NCBI RefSeq assembly: GCF_003265705.1
Contig: NW_020312859.1
Location: 4,137,851 to 4,201,850, forward strand
DNA length: 64,000 bases
Source: Callorhinus ursinus
Lineage: Eukaryota > Chordata > Mammalia > Carnivora > Otariidae
Reading direction: 5' to 3'
The notes beneath the pieces are model-generated. The model was not told the DNA's origin. It did no database searches and saw nothing but the letters and a program-made list of their open reading frames with translations. Positions within the stretch are counted from its first letter, which is position 1. The number at the start of each line of letters is the position of its first letter. This document shows positions 35,476 through 47,774 of this stretch, one piece after another. Made by a program: the position numbers and the translations under genes.

Positions 35476-36700
35476 ATGAGAGGCCCCGCGGTCCCCTGGG
35501 GGAGACGCATGCTCAAGCACATGGGAGGGTAAATGCTAGGGTGCGGGCAGCACCCACAGAGACCCAGGGAGCCCCGAGGGAGGCCTGGCTCCCGGCCGCA
35601 CACTCACAGAGGCTCTGGGCACCAGGATCTGCAGCCACTGCCCTCATTGGGATTCTTTGGAGACTTCAGTTCTAACTGCTCTTTTCAAGTATCGTTCTTG
35701 CAGTTCAGTGTGTGGGGGACAGAGTGTTTGTAGCAACTGCTAATGACAGGGCTACTGAAAAAGACTGTCTATTTTTGGAGTTAAGCCTCAGCCTAAAAGA
35801 AATAAAAATAAACATTGAGAGTTTTTTTTTTTTTTTTTCCTTAAGAAAAGTAATGTAGAAAAAAAATCCATTCCATCTCAACATACTCTCCTCCCTAGTG
35901 ATGGTGGAATGAGAATTTACTCCGGGGCTGGAGGTCAGGGGGACTGGGTTTACATCCTGGCCCCACCATGACCTCACTGTTCCATGGGAGGCTGCCTTGC
36001 ATTCCTGCTGGTCCCAAGGACAGCCGTGGGTTCAGGCCTGGGCTGGCTGCAGCGTCTTTTCTCTCCATTAGTCCCAGCTGGCCCCATCACAGTCCTTAGC
36101 ACTGGTCTGGACCAGGTGAGAGGGCTTGAGCATCCCCAGAGCCACTCCTAAGTAGCAGACCCCCAATATTCTGCCTCATCTACCTCAATCTTATCTGAAT
36201 GTCAGTGAATCATCAGCAGAATGCTCCTGCTAATCATGATAATGATACTAATATTGGTCATGTCTAACATATTCTGAGAGATTACTATGTGCCAAGCCCT
36301 CGCTGAGCCCTGCTGGAATGTTATGTTGTTCTGCAAATATTTACTTTTCCTGATCCCACCCCGTGGGCAGAATGCACTTGCTATTGAACTTTGACAGGAC
36401 CCCAACTTTGAGCTTGGCTGTGTGACTTGCTTTGGCCAATACAATGTGGGAGAAGGAACGGGTGCCAGTGTCAAGAAAAGGTCACATGTTTCTGCTCCTC
36501 GTCTTTCTCATTGTTGGTAGCAGCTGCTCCTCCAGCCTCATTCCTGGAATGAGGGGCATAAGGAGCAATTTTGAACCCAACTCAGAGTCAAGCCACACTG
36601 ACCCATAGACCTGAGAAAGAGAAGTGTCTGTATACATGTTTAAGATTCAGGGATGTTTGTTACTACAGCAAACCCTGACCAATACAGCACATTTAAAGGA

Positions 36701-36905
36701 TTTTTTTTTAAGGTTTTTTTTTTAATTATTTATTTGTCAGAGACAGACAGAGAGCACAAGCAGGGGGAGCGGCAGGCAGAGGGAGAGGGAGAAGCCGGCT
36801 CCCTGCTGACCAAGGAGCCCGATGCAGGACTCAATCCCAGGACCCTGGGATCATGACCTGAGCTGAAGGTAGATGCTGAACTGACTGAACCACCCAGGCG
36901 TCCCT
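36701..36905 (-). mobile_element. Can-SINE (SINEC)
   Basis: T-rich tail, 'ttatttgtcagagacagaca', 'gagcacaagcagggggagcg', 'gggatcatgacctgagctga' and the tRNA-like head ending 'ccacccaggcgtccct'. The target-site duplication was not resolved. Confidence 0.95.
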
Positions 36906-37298
36906 AAAGTATGACCTTGAATAAGGAAGTAGCTATAGTGTTCCCTCATTGACATGTGGGGTTGGGCTAGATCATTTTCTTTGAGGATGCCACTGAGCTC
37001 TGACCTATAATCCTAAACCATGGGAATCTGGCAGTGTCCGCTCTCTATTCAGGTTGTGGTCAGGGGGTCTCAAAGAACAGTGTCACTGTATTGGGTGTGG
37101 ATGCTAAGGGTTGACTGAGAGACAATCTGAAGGCAGGAGGGGACATCATCTCTTGGGTTCCTGCTGGTGTGTGGTGGGGCTGAAGGCAGTCCTTTATACT
37201 CCGCAGAGAAATTGGCTTCTGGAGGACCACCCTGCAGAACAGGAGTCTATGTTGTTGCACAGGACTTACACTCCCAGTGGCCCATGAGGATCCCCGTC

Positions 37299-37350
37299 GC
37301 AGAGTCCTCTAGCTCGGCTGGAGTTGCAGAGTTGCAGAGTCCTCTAGCTC
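37299..37350. repeat. Two-copy tandem duplication, 35-bp period
   Basis: gcagagtcctctagctc is present at 37299-37315 and 37334-37350. The intervening sequence repeats ttgcaga, indicating local slippage. Confidence 0.85.
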
Positions 37351-38879
37351 AGCCTGTCAGAGGCGTGAGGCCTGTTGGGCCATCTGTAGAGCTAAGATTC
37401 TCCTGGGCCCTGGGGCCATATGCAGGGCAGCTGGAAGCTGGGCCAGGTAGCAGAGGAGTCATTAAGAGAAACACATCTCAGACATTGTGTTCTTGAGGTT
37501 TCATGTCTGAGTAAGAGACTTGGCTCCAGGGTCTGGGTCCCACTTGGGACTCAAGCCATCTCAGGAACTGCCTGAAGTACCTTGCAGTATAACCCCTGTT
37601 GTCACTAGGGCCCTCTGTCCACACTGCCCCAGCACCCACTGGATCCCCATTTCCAGCGCGATCTGGGCCCTGCTGTAGGAGGAACCCAGAGGACCAGTGT
37701 GCCAAGGATGGAGTGCTGTTTCCTATGCAGTCAAGGCATGTGTGTTGGTAAGCCCAAACAGTTCTGCTTAGAAGCCTGTAGCCCGTAATGGCTGCAAGGG
37801 CAGTAGACAGAGCCGACTGGCAAAGCATTATATTGATTCCAAGCAGTAACTAAAGTGAGAGTTCAAAATACGTTCTGGAAGGCAGGCAGCCCTTGGCTCC
37901 GGTGAGGCACTAATGAGCTCCCCAGCCAGCTACAGCTCGACCTGCATCTTCCCAGCAAAAGACCCAGGGCTGGCATTGAAGAAGGTGCCAGCAAGGGCGG
38001 GTGACAAGGTGATTAATGCAGGGCAGCTTCATGGGCTCCTACCAGCTTTTCTCCCTGAGTCTTTTGTTTCTTTTTCCTTTTATCTCCACAAGGCAAAGTG
38101 AAGAGCCTGGGAATTCCTCCCTGTACCATGTTCTGATCTGTTTGCTTGTATCAATGAGCCGGTCTTTCAGAAGAGAGTAACTCTTCCTCCTCTAAAGGGT
38201 CATGATGCCCAGTAATTTGCCTTGTTTCCTCCCCTGTGATCCTCGACCCCCACCCCCTGGCTTCCTGAAGCCGAGTGTCCCTGTTTCCAGGTGGATGTCA
38301 GGATGCACTTCTCACCTGGAGGGCAGGTATCTAAGTCTTATATCTGGGGAGGGAACTGATTGAGAGCAGGTGTGTGCCAGCACGTTATGGGCACCTTTAC
38401 TTCCTCATGAGGTTGCCTCCCTGTGTTCTCATGCCCGGAAGCCTTCTCAAGAGGTCAGCTTTTCTGTTTATCTATCCAGAGATTGATTCCTAGTCTCCTG
38501 TGCAACCTGTTTGTGCTAAAGTGTATCTTCAGCGTAGAAGCAACAAGAAGCAGACCAGGAAGAGGCTATGGGATCTTTTACAGCTTGTTAAAATATGAGC
38601 GTCTGTATTCCTTTTCGCACCTTGAATTTTAAAAAATTGCTGTGTTTCTCTTGCTTTCCAATGGCATGCCTCGCTAGCATATGTTTAAGTTCTGGACCCT
38701 GAAGCAAATATCTCAGCCCTGAGTCCTCGCACATCACACTTGAAAGAAACCTGGGTGCTCATCTCAACTCTGCTACCAACAGCAAGGACAAGAACCCGGC
38801 CAAGTCCCCAAACAGGAAACGGCATGGTCTTCCTTCCTTCCGTGGGTTTCCCTCTGCCATTCTCTTTGCTCTGTGCCCC

Positions 38880-39125
38880 TTTACCTTCTTTCACCCTGTC
38901 ATCTTTCAAAGTTCGGTTTACATGTCACCTTCTCCATGAAGACTTCTTTAACTTGCTCGAGCAGATAGGAACATTCCCACTTCTTATTAGCTCTTTTGAA
39001 CATACCTCCATGTGAACTATTTGTTGTTGGTTTTGTTAATTCACTTAAATATTTATTGGGTGGCTACTATATGCCTAGGCACTGCTGTAGATACTAGGGA
39101 TACAGGGGCTGATCAGACTCACAAA
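38880..39125 (+). repeat. L2-like LINE fragment
   Basis: 'acatgtcaccttctccatga' then 'atttattgggtggctactat' and 'actagggatacaggggctga' resemble old L2-type sequence. Confidence 0.5.
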
Positions 39126-39140
39126 GTGTGTATTGTAGAC

Positions 39141-39333
39141 CAGCACTGTCCAAGGGAACTCTTTTTGATGATGGAAATCTCTGTCTCCTGTCTGCTATCT
39201 GGACTCAGTAGCCACATAGGGCTGTTGAGCCCTTGAAATGTGGCTGTTGTGACTAAGGCATTGAATTTTAAATTGTATTTCAGTTTCATTAGTTTACCCA
39301 CACATGGCTAATGCCTACCATATTGGACAGCAC
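39141..39333 (+). repeat. hAT-type DNA transposon (MER1/MER30-like)
   Basis: Starts cagcactgtccaa and ends with the inverted form in attggacagcacc. The interior has 'gagcccttgaaatgtggctg'. Same family as 795/3032 and 48130. Confidence 0.75.
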
Positions 39334-39369
39334 CATTTTATAGGGAGAGATGGACTTTGAAAGAGTTAA

Positions 39370-39554
39370 AGATTTTTTTTTTTTTAATTTATTTGACAGA
39401 GAGAGACACAGGGAACACAAGCAAGGGGAGTGGGAGAGGGAGAAGCAGGCTTCCCGCCGAGCAGGGAGCCCGATGTGGGGCTCGATCCTAGGACACTGGG
39501 ATCATGACCTGAGCCGAAGGCAGGCGCTTAACGACTGAGCCACCCAGGTGCCCC
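39370..39554 (-). mobile_element. Can-SINE (SINEC) with exact 20-bp target duplication
   Basis: Reversed Can-SINE from T-tail to 'gccacccaggtgcccc'. A perfect 20-bp target-site duplication beginning atggactttgaaag lies at 39350-39369 and 39555-39574. The intact duplication marks a comparatively young insertion. Confidence 0.98.
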
Positions 39555-39639
39555 ATGGACTTTGAAAGAGTTAATAGATCACTATATTACTACCACTTGT
39601 GATGGGGCCATGTTGGAATCAAACAGAGTATAGTGGCAG

Positions 39640-39930
39640 AGAATAAGGGGAGACCTATTTTGGTAGATGAACAAGAAGGGTTTCTTGGAGGAAGTGATGT
39701 TTTGATTGAAGACCTGGGGGATGAGAAGGTGTCAGCCATTTAAAGAGTGGGAAGACTTTCTAGGGAAAGGGGACATTGAGTAGGCCACACTAGAGGTAGG
39801 AATGAGTGTGGCATGCTGCAGGAATTGCAGGTGGTCAGAGTGGTTGGAATGGAGTGGGTGAGAGTACTGGGAGTGGGGGCTGGTTAGGGGTGAGGGGTTA
39901 GATGGTTAGGGGCCAGATCGCTGAAGGCAG
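39640..39930. repeat. Ancient interspersed repeat, family unresolved
   Basis: 'gaagtgatgttttgattgaa', 'ggtggtcagagtggttggaa' and 'aggggccagatcgctgaagg' resemble a common old mammalian repeat also seen at 43780-44110. Naming it would need a library search. Confidence 0.4.
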
Positions 39931-40259
39931 TGGAGGCCATGGGGGACAGGAGGGAGCTTGTTGGAAGTCTTCCCCTCAGGTGAGAAAGAGCAGGGCACTG
40001 AGTCCATGTCTCCTGGCTGTCAGCTCAGGACTTGTGCTGTGCCATGCTGCCCAAGCACTGTGGGCTCCCAACCTTCGTGCGATGCTGGTCTGGTGGCGAG
40101 CCTCATCTGCATTCTGTTTCCATCCCTGTCTCCAGCCTGACTTATTTAGGCCTGTCTAATTTATGTAGCTGCTGTACACGGGTAGTGCGTGTCGGGCTCA
40201 CGGGCCTGCCCATGTTTGTCTCTGTGAAAGAGAAATACTACTGTCTTCACTGGAGCCAT

Positions 40260-40450
40260 CTTTTCTGATTGTGCCTGCTTGGTAGTTAAGATTCTGGGAG
40301 CATTTAGCGCAAGGAGGAATTGCTGTAATGACAAGTGGATCCTCCCATAACCTCCACTTAATTGGATGAAGTGACAGCCCCAGTGAAGACTCAAATAAAA
40401 TTTGGTGTAATTGGACTGTACTAAACGGCTAGTGCCAGAACCAGTGTGGA
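40260..40450. other. AT-rich, repeat-free stretch (candidate conserved noncoding)
   Basis: No repeat signature. It includes TAAT/CAAT-like cores such as 'ccacttaattggatgaagtg'. Regulatory function is only a guess. Confidence 0.25.
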
Positions 40451-41509
40451 AAGCTTGCAGCTGGTCATTGGAACCATGGAGTCCAGTTGGACTGGAGGAG
40501 CCGCCTGTGCTTGGGGTCCAGGTGAAGGTGTTCACTTCAACTGCTCATCCTCCCCATGAATTCTGTGCACCTCCTCTCCAGAAGTTTCCTTGAAGGACGT
40601 GGTGGGAAGCACTGAGACAGAGGGAATCTCTTCGGTTGGCGTCCCTGGAAACAAAATCTGAGAGAGTTGGATGCAGATGGTTTATTCAGGGAAGTTCTAT
40701 GGAGGCCCACCCATAGGGGAGTAAGGAAGGCAGGACTGGGCAGGGGGCGAAGCTGGCCTGCAGTGTGGTTACAGCTGGAGGTGGGAGATCCCTGGAGCTT
40801 GGACAGCCCTTCAGCATTGTCCTAAATTTGGGCTCAAGGATGGGCCTTGGCATTCCCATGTGCCATTGGCCATGCCCCCTTACCTCTAGCAAAAGTAACC
40901 TTGGATGAAGCAGTTCCTGGAGAGCAATGAAAGTGGTAGCACTTCGCAGTTGACACTCCCAGCTGCTGGGTGAGGCGTGCACCTGCCTCATAAGCAGAAT
41001 ACTACAGTATCCACTACGAGGGCAGCAGGAACCCACAACCCATGGTTCCCTGGGCATGCCTCCTCTTCCTCAGATGTTGACTCCGAGGAACCCCCACACT
41101 TCCTTCTGTTGCAGTCCTCTCTACTCTGTCCTCCACCTGTTCTAGGTGAAACGGAGCAAGTCCATTGACCACCTGGACTCTGGTTTCCCCTCCCTCCTCT
41201 CTTCTGCTTGCTTCCAGCACCTGCACTGACCTCCAGGGCTCCCTTTCTCCTGCTTTTGGCTTTGGTTTCCCAGGGCTGATCAGCTGTGTCTGAAAGCAGC
41301 TTCCCACTGCACTCCCACTCCCACTGTGCTGTTTCCCTTTCGGGGTTCTGGTTCCCGGCAGTGAGTCTGGAAGCCTAATGTCCCCCCTCTGTCAGAGCAC
41401 CCGAGTGTGCTGGTGAGTTGTGTGGGCTCCAGGCCAGATACCAGGATGAGGATCCCCACTGTTTTGCTCTCCAGATAAGCTCTACTGGGGACACAGGTGT
41501 GGATTCATT

Positions 41510-41655
41510 TGTTTTGTGTTGTATTTTGATCATTTTGAACCTTTTGCATCTGTGAAATGGGGATATGTCTACCTGCATAACAGAGCTGTTTGAGGACTAG
41601 TAAGACAGGCCCACAGCACAGCATCCAACACATGGTAGAAATTGTCATTATTTGT
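41510..41655 (+). repeat. MIR fragment
   Basis: 'gcatctgtgaaatggggata', then 'ggactagtaagacagg' and 'catccaacacatggtagaaa'. Confidence 0.65.
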
Positions 41656-42884
41656 CTTCATTGACAGCCATGGTCAACTCATCCTGGCCAAGGGCAGTTG
41701 AGGCCAAATCTCAGAGCCAAGCATAGAACCTGGCTGCAGAAATGCTGTCCTGAGTGTAGCGCAGAGTCTTGAGATGAGATGAGCTAGGTGTGGTGAAGCA
41801 GGTTATGCACAATTTGGTTGGGCCTCCAGCCAAGTTTGAGCCCACTGCTCAGGAGATTATTATGGATGCCCCGAGGGCTATATCTAAGTGTAGACCCACA
41901 TCTCACAGCCAGGGGCCAAGCAGCATTCAGTCCTGCCTCATGCCCCTCCTCTGCCCGTGCCATCCTCCCATCCAGCTCTTTCCCTGTGCAGCCACAGGCT
42001 CAGCCTCTGCGTGGGAGAAGGGGGCTGTGAGAATCGTGTCTCCCCGGTCCCACAGCTTGGGCTCAGTGTGGGCGTTTTGCTGTCCTTGTGTGCAGCGGGG
42101 AGCCGACCTGGAATCCCACACCCCAGTCCTGTTCTTCTCCCATTGTTGGACACACAGCGAGACTCCACAGGCAATGGAAAAGAAAAAGACTTGATCACTG
42201 TTTATTTTCCTTAATTTTCATTGTGCCTCTTTTATTTTTACCCTTGATTACAAGCATCAGAAAAGTTCCTCTCTGTTTTTTATTGTCCTTTGCAGCTGTT
42301 AGTTTGAAGAGCATCTGCTAGACCGACACCCCTGGTAGGCTCAGAAAAAAGAGAAATTAGCTAAAAGTGTAACAAGGGAAGCATTTTTAGTGGGGAGCCT
42401 CATTTTGCCAAACCTGCAGTCTTTTGCCTGGCTCTGGAGCTGCCTTTGAATGCCAGCCCACAGCTTCTTTGAGACAGTGTTTTTGTTGGTGGTGGTGGTA
42501 TTTTCCTTGGTGGTTTTTTTTTTTTTTTATTTGAAGACAAATTAGCCTCCTTGAAGCCCCTCTACAAATAGTTCGGGGGATCCAGTCACACCCTTTATTA
42601 GGGAAGGGCAGTCTACTTGTCATGTGGTAAAGATTTCCGTTGTTTTCATGTCCTTTGTTTACTCCTTCGGTCTTGTATATTTATTCATTCATCAGACACA
42701 TTTATGTATCTGCAAATCACTTGCATTTTGCCAGCAGCTAGGATGTAAAGTTAAATTAGAGATTTCCCTGACCCCAAAGATATAATCTGGCTGGGGAGAA
42801 TTGTATGGAAATGGATGATTGCAGTGAAGGGTGAACAACATCACATATTGGAAATGGTCATTGTTGATGTATGGGCATGCTGTC

Positions 42885-43090
42885 ATTGTCCCTTGGCCCT
42901 GTTCTCCATTTTAACACACACTGCCTGTATGACCTTGGATAATTTTTTTCATGCCAGTTTCTTCCTCATTTATAATGTGGCAATGATAGCATTCATCTCA
43001 GAAGGGTATAAGGATTAAATGAGATAATATATATGTGATGCTTGGTGGAATGCCTGGTGTGGAGTGAGGTGTCCGTAAATGTCAGCTGCT
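42885..43090 (+). repeat. MIR SINE
   Basis: 'tgtatgaccttggataattt', 'aaggattaaatgagataata' and 'aatgcctggtgtggagtgag'. Confidence 0.75.
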
Positions 43091-43109
43091 GTCCCTGCTG
43101 TTGTTGAGT

Positions 43110-43240
43110 AAGGGAGCTCAGGCTGTGGCTCCAGAGATGGGGGTTCAAAATGTGGCCTCATCGCTGAATAGTTTGACCTGTGGCAAGTCCCCTAACTTCT
43201 CTTCCCCTGCAAACTGGTAATGTAATTTTACCTACAAGTA
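43110..43240 (+). repeat. MIR fragment
   Basis: 'gggggttcaaaatgtggcct' and 'gacctgtggcaagtccccta'. It lies directly behind another MIR. Confidence 0.55.
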
Positions 43241-43245
43241 AGGCA

Positions 43246-43323
43246 GTGCTACTCAGAGTCTTCTGGTCATGGACCAGCAGCAGCATCATTGCTGGAAGCG
43301 TATTAGAAATGTAGATTCTCAGG
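43246..43323 (-). repeat. MER5A, left piece (interrupted)
   Basis: 'tcatggaccagcagcagcat' and 'tattagaaatgtagattctc' on the reversed MER5A. It continues at 43492 after the SINE. Confidence 0.75.
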
Positions 43324-43491
43324 GACACCTGGGTTGCTCATTGGGTTGAGTGTCCAACTCTTGATTTCAGCTCAGGTCATGATCTCAGGGTTGTGGGATA
43401 GAGCCCCGTGATGGGCTCCATGCTGGGTGTGGAACCTGTTTGTGATTCTCTCTCTCCCTCTCCCCCTCCTGGAGCCCCCTCCCCCAAAAAA
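43324..43491 (+). mobile_element. Can-SINE (SINEC), sense orientation
   Basis: Head 'gacacctgggttgctcattg', 'gctcaggtcatgatctcagg', then C/T-rich stretch and short A-tail. The duplication gtagattctcagg (43311-43323) versus gtaaattctcagg (43492-43504) differs at one base. It inserted into a MER5A. This is the only sense-oriented SINE here and its more diverged sequence suggests an older subfamily. Confidence 0.95.
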
Positions 43492-43640
43492 GTAAATTCT
43501 CAGGTACCACCCCAGAGCTATTAAATCAGAATCTGGAGTAGGGTATATGAATCTGTTTTAAAAGTCTGCCAGGAAAAAAAATAAAAATAAAAGTCGGCGA
43601 GGTGATTATGATGTGTACTAAAATCTGAGAAGTACTGGGT
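43492..43640 (-). repeat. MER5A, right piece
   Basis: 'ttctcaggtaccaccccaga', 'ttaaatcagaatctggag' and, after an A-rich insertion, 'gaggtgattatgatgtgtac' to 'tctgagaagtactgg'. Confidence 0.7.
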
Positions 43641-43779
43641 TAGAGATAAGGTACAAAAGTTGTCCAGCATACAACCTGCCCAAATACTGATGATTAATAA
43701 AGGTTTTACAGCTGTTACTGCAGCAAGAACAAAAATAACAGATGGTGAGTAAGGGTGCAGCATACTTCACTGGAAGTTT

Positions 43780-44110
43780 TAATTTGAGCCAGTTCTAGAA
43801 AGGTGACGGAAGATTTTTAAGAAGGTCACTTCTGGATGCAGGCAGTGTGGGCAAAGACCCAGGGATGTTTGGAGGATGGTGCAAACTGTGGTGCTGCACA
43901 GGCATAGGAGTCCAGGAGAAGGGGTGGCTGGAGACACACCAATAGAGACACAGCTTGATTGAGTCAGATCATAAGGGTCTGGTTTGACCAGGACAAAGGC
44001 TTTGAGCTTGATCTTGGGGAACTATGGATGGGCTTTAAACACAGACGTGACAAGATAAGATTTGGTGTTGGTAAGATGAGTCACGGAAGCTATAGGGGGT
44101 TAGCAGGAAG
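43780..44110. repeat. Ancient interspersed repeat, family unresolved
   Basis: 'ggtcacttctggatgcaggc' and 'aaggctttgagcttgatctt', 'agacgtgacaagataagat' resemble the repeat at 39640-39930. An open frame here (43959-44279) is not a gene. Confidence 0.4.
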
Positions 44111-44186
44111 ACTCGGTGGATCCTGGCAAATATGGTCCTTGGAGTCTCCAGAAAAAAAACTTTCTACTGAAAATTGTATATTTACT

Positions 44187-44187
<1 letters not shown>

Positions 44188-44219
<32 letters not shown>
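44188..44219. repeat. (GT)16 microsatellite
   Basis: 32 bases of uninterrupted GT dinucleotide. Confidence 0.97.
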
Positions 44220-44222
<3 letters not shown>

Positions 44223-44509
44223 CACCAGTTGTCTTTTTTTTGTTGTTCTTCCATCCAACTCCCTGCAAATATTCACTGAATACCTGTAGTGCTCCAGGCA
44301 TTCAGAGATGCACACATAAAACAAGCGAAACAATCCTCACCCAACCATGGTCCACAGTTTCCTGAGAAGCATGATGAGCGTGATTATTACACAGTGTGAT
44401 AAGGAAAGGGGACCAACCTCTGTTGAATACCTGGCACGCTGCAGATGGCATTGTTGATGTAATCACTGCTAGTTGTTACCCCTTGGCAGTGTTCTTTGGG
44501 TGTCCCAAG

Positions 44510-44610
44510 GATAGTCTCACAAAGTGCTCACAGTGACCCATTTTACAGCTGAAGAAACTTCACTGAGAGGCGTCACATATATTAGGACTTGAAAAGGAAA
44601 GGAATAAATA
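44510..44610 (-). repeat. MIR fragment
   Basis: 'acccattttacagctgaaga' followed by 'aacttcactgagaggcgtca'. Confidence 0.6.
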
Positions 44611-44649
44611 TCAAAGAGGATATCAGAGGGTATCAGGTTTAGGGAAGGC

Positions 44650-44673
44650 TTTTTTTTTTTTTTTTTTTTTTTT
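44650..44673. repeat. Poly-T tract (24 T)
   Basis: Homopolymer inside unassigned sequence. No retroelement body is attached on either side that I can recognise. Confidence 0.9.
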
Positions 44674-45194
44674 AAGTACACGCAGGGTACAGGACAGAGC
44701 TAGCAGGGCAGTCAGGGGCAGGCACGGGGCCATCGGAGGTTCAAAGCAAAGGAGGGTTTTTTGTCTTGTCACCATCAGGGCAGTCTCTTAAGAGGTGGGT
44801 GACATGATGAGAGTCACTTTGGAGAGACACCCTGACATCCCAGAGTATTCACTGGCGAAAAGTGAGCTCTTGGGAGGTAACATTTTGTGAGGGACGCTGA
44901 CATTTATTCATTAGCATTTCTACTGCTTTGCCTAATTGTCTTAAAATCTGTGTCTATGTCAAAATCTCAGCAGGATGAGTGAGGCGCCGAAGCTCTTCTA
45001 TCCGCCCCCCACCCCCACCAGAAAAGTCCCATTTGTAACAGCTCGTCACTCCCCAAAGCATAGTGATGGCAGCCACTGAGGGCTGAATGTGGGCTGTGCA
45101 TGTGTGTTCTCAGAATGGCGGGCAGAAGGGGAGGGGGAGGCCCACCCTGTGCTCTGTTCTTGACACGCACCAGCTCATGAGGTCCTCTCTATGT

Positions 45195-45330
45195 GGGGAT
45201 AGACATTGTTCCCATTTTACAAATAGCAAAGTGAAGCTCAGAAAGGTTAAGTGTCTCGCTCATGGTTGTACAGCAGCCACTTGGCTGCCCTTTTGCCAAA
45301 GACCACCAGGCTTCAGAAATACTGCTTTTG
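45195..45330 (-). repeat. MIR fragment
   Basis: 'tcccattttacaaatagcaa', 'agctcagaaaggttaagtgt' and 'tcatggttgtacagcagcca'. Confidence 0.75.
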
Positions 45331-45432
45331 TGTGATTCTCTGTGTAGATGACATGACTCTTGGTAACATTTTAGCAGTAAGAGTCAGTCTTTATGTTAGA
45401 CAAATTTCTAGCCACTTCCAAGGCCTTAGGGC

Positions 45433-45955
45433 TCTGTATGTAGGCAGAATAATGCCTCCCCCCACAAGATGCCCGCATCCTCATCCCTTGAACCTGTCAA
45501 ACTATTATCTTGTGTGAATAAAGGGATTCTGCAGATGTGATGACGTATTTTAAGATGGGCAGACGATACTGACTTATCTGGGCTCAGTGTAGTGATAAGC
45601 GTTCTTACAAGAGGGAGGTGGGGAGGTCACAGTCAGAGGAGGAGATGTGACAATGGAAGGGGAGAGAGAAGGAAGGAGAGAGAGAGAGAGCGAGAGAAAG
45701 AGAGATTGGAAAATGCTGTGCTAGTGGCTTGAGGGAGGAGGAAGGGGCCACAAGCCAAGGAATGCCGGTGGCCTCTAGAATCTGAACAAGGCAAGGGAAC
45801 AGTCTCTCCTAGGGCCTCCAGAAGAAAGACAGTGCTGCTGACACCTGAATGTTTAGGATCTCTCACCTCCAGAGCTGTACAAGATTACATTCATTGTGTT
45901 TTAAGTGACGAGGTTTGGGGTTATTTGTTACAGCAGCAAAAGGAAAGTAATAGAG
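45433..45955 (+). repeat. MaLR-type LTR (ERVL-MaLR)
   Basis: Starts 'tatgtaggcagaataatgcc', contains 'attctgcagatgtgatgacg', 'gaatgccggtggcctctaga' and ends 'ttgttacagcagcaaaagga' before 'aagtaatag'. A solitary LTR without internal genes, in the opposite orientation to the related copy at 13390. It includes a GA-rich patch at 45660-45706. Confidence 0.75.
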
Positions 45956-46019
45956 GTTCCCAGAACTTGTAAGGCAGGCACCTCCCTACCTGCTCTGCAT
46001 GCAGAGACAAGACTGAGTT

Positions 46020-46270
46020 TGTATAACCTCAGCTACCTTCCCTTCTCTGAGCCTCATTTTCTCATTTGTAAAATGGTGTGAGCGGGTGTTAATTGTCATT
46101 GTGCAAGTTTATGATTTACCCAGACTCCTTCTTCCAATCCCAAGTGAGATTTTATTTCTCAGGGAAAACCTTGCTTCCTCCTTAGATGATGTCAACCCCT
46201 GCATTACACGTTCTTCAGACACCTTACGCTTTGCTTCCCATGTTTGTCTCTTGTGAGAGTTTAATGAAGA
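46020..46270 (+). repeat. MIR piece followed by L2-like piece
   Basis: 'tctgagcctcattttctcat' with 'ttgtaaaatggtgtga' is MIR (to about 46090). From 46140 'gggaaaaccttgcttcctcc' is L2-like. Confidence 0.5.
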
Positions 46271-46809
46271 GAGGATTTTGACCTCTGTTGGGATAGGGAC
46301 AGAGTTAAGAGAACAACCATTAGTGAGGCACTGGGGACAGGCAGTAGCTGGAATCTGTTACATTCCAGGGCCAAAGGGATAGGGAAAGGAGAGGTGGTAC
46401 CAGAGCCCAGGGAGAGCTGGTGGGCAGCAGGGCAGGTGTGGGGGAGCTCAGGTCCCAGAGGAAGCAGCTGTTGCCAAAGAAAAGGCAATGAGGAAGGGAG
46501 GAAAGGAAAAAGACACCCTGACTGTGCTTCCTTTTCAGCCTTTGATCTCCTGCGGTAGCCTCTTGTTGGCCAGGGCAAGACTGCCATTGAGAGCTGAGGG
46601 CAAGGGAGCTAGGGATCCAGTCGATCGGGGTAGGTGTCCAGGTGCATGGGGCAGAACAGAGACTGGATTCAGGGGTCAAGGAGAAGAGTGTGCACAAACA
46701 TGCAGCTCATGTTAATTCATTTTCACTGCTGTGTAATATTCCTTCACAACATTGCTCTCCGTGGTAATTCCACACTCATGGTGAGATGATTAGATTAAAA
46801 GTGATCGTT

Positions 46810-47095
46810 TTACTGAAGGCAAGAACTTTGGTGCTTTGCCCCTCCTCATCTCCCCAGGGACAGAACACAGAGTAGGTGATCAATGAATGTTTAGTGAATG
46901 AATAAATGAATGTACGACTATGAAAATACTTTGAAGGTCACAGATTGCTCTACACAAGTTCATTTTCATTAATTATGACCGGCTTCAGAGGTGTCATGTG
47001 ATTTTTCTAAGGTCAACAGGTACTAAGTACCAGAGGCAGGATTTGAATCCCAGTCTCCTGGGTCCAAGTCCAGTGTTATTCATACTCCATTCCAG
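46810..47095. repeat. L2 end followed by reversed MIR
   Basis: 'gatcaatgaatgtttagtga' at 46879 is an L2-type 3' end. From 46980 'gtgatttttctaaggtcaac' and 'gaggcaggatttgaatccca' form a reversed MIR. Confidence 0.65.
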
Positions 47096-47774
47096 CTACC
47101 TAGGCCTTCTGGTCTGCTTATCCTTTGTAGGCTCATTGGGTGGCTCGCTCCCTGAGACAGCACGACCTCAGGGAGGTGCCTGGGCTGGAGTGCTTTCTGC
47201 AAGGAAGCATGATGAGCACATCTCAGAGGCAGGTGTCTTCTTCCTGGGGTTCACTCTGGATTTAGAAGCTCATAGTTGGCAGCATTGAGTGGAAAGGGAA
47301 ACATGACCCTGGATGGTAGAGCAGGAGAGGGAGGGGACCCCAGACTTGAGAATCTGTAAGGGGGTGGCGTGCAACTCCTTGTCAGGCCCACCCTACCCAG
47401 GGTGATAGAGCACACACTACATCTGTGGCAAAATGCCACACCCACTTCTGTGTCTGGACCTCCATCTGCTTCTAGGGCTATGCATTGAGCTGTGGGACAG
47501 CTGTCCCCAGTACCCAGCCCCACTGCCTTCCAGACTCTGTAGTTGCCACAGCCCATAGGGAAGGCTGTCCTGGTGGGTGGGCACTGCAGCCCATGTCGGG
47601 GGTTGGCTGGCCTGCTGGCTGCTTTGCAGCTGGGCAGGATTGGGTTCAAATCCCATGTTTCTGTGTGTTTCTAGAGTGACCCCTTTTCCCCTCTGCTTCT
47701 CAGTGTCCTCATGTAATATAGAGACAGACAGTAATCCTTTCTTTGCAAGACTAGCATGAGGATTTAATAATAAA

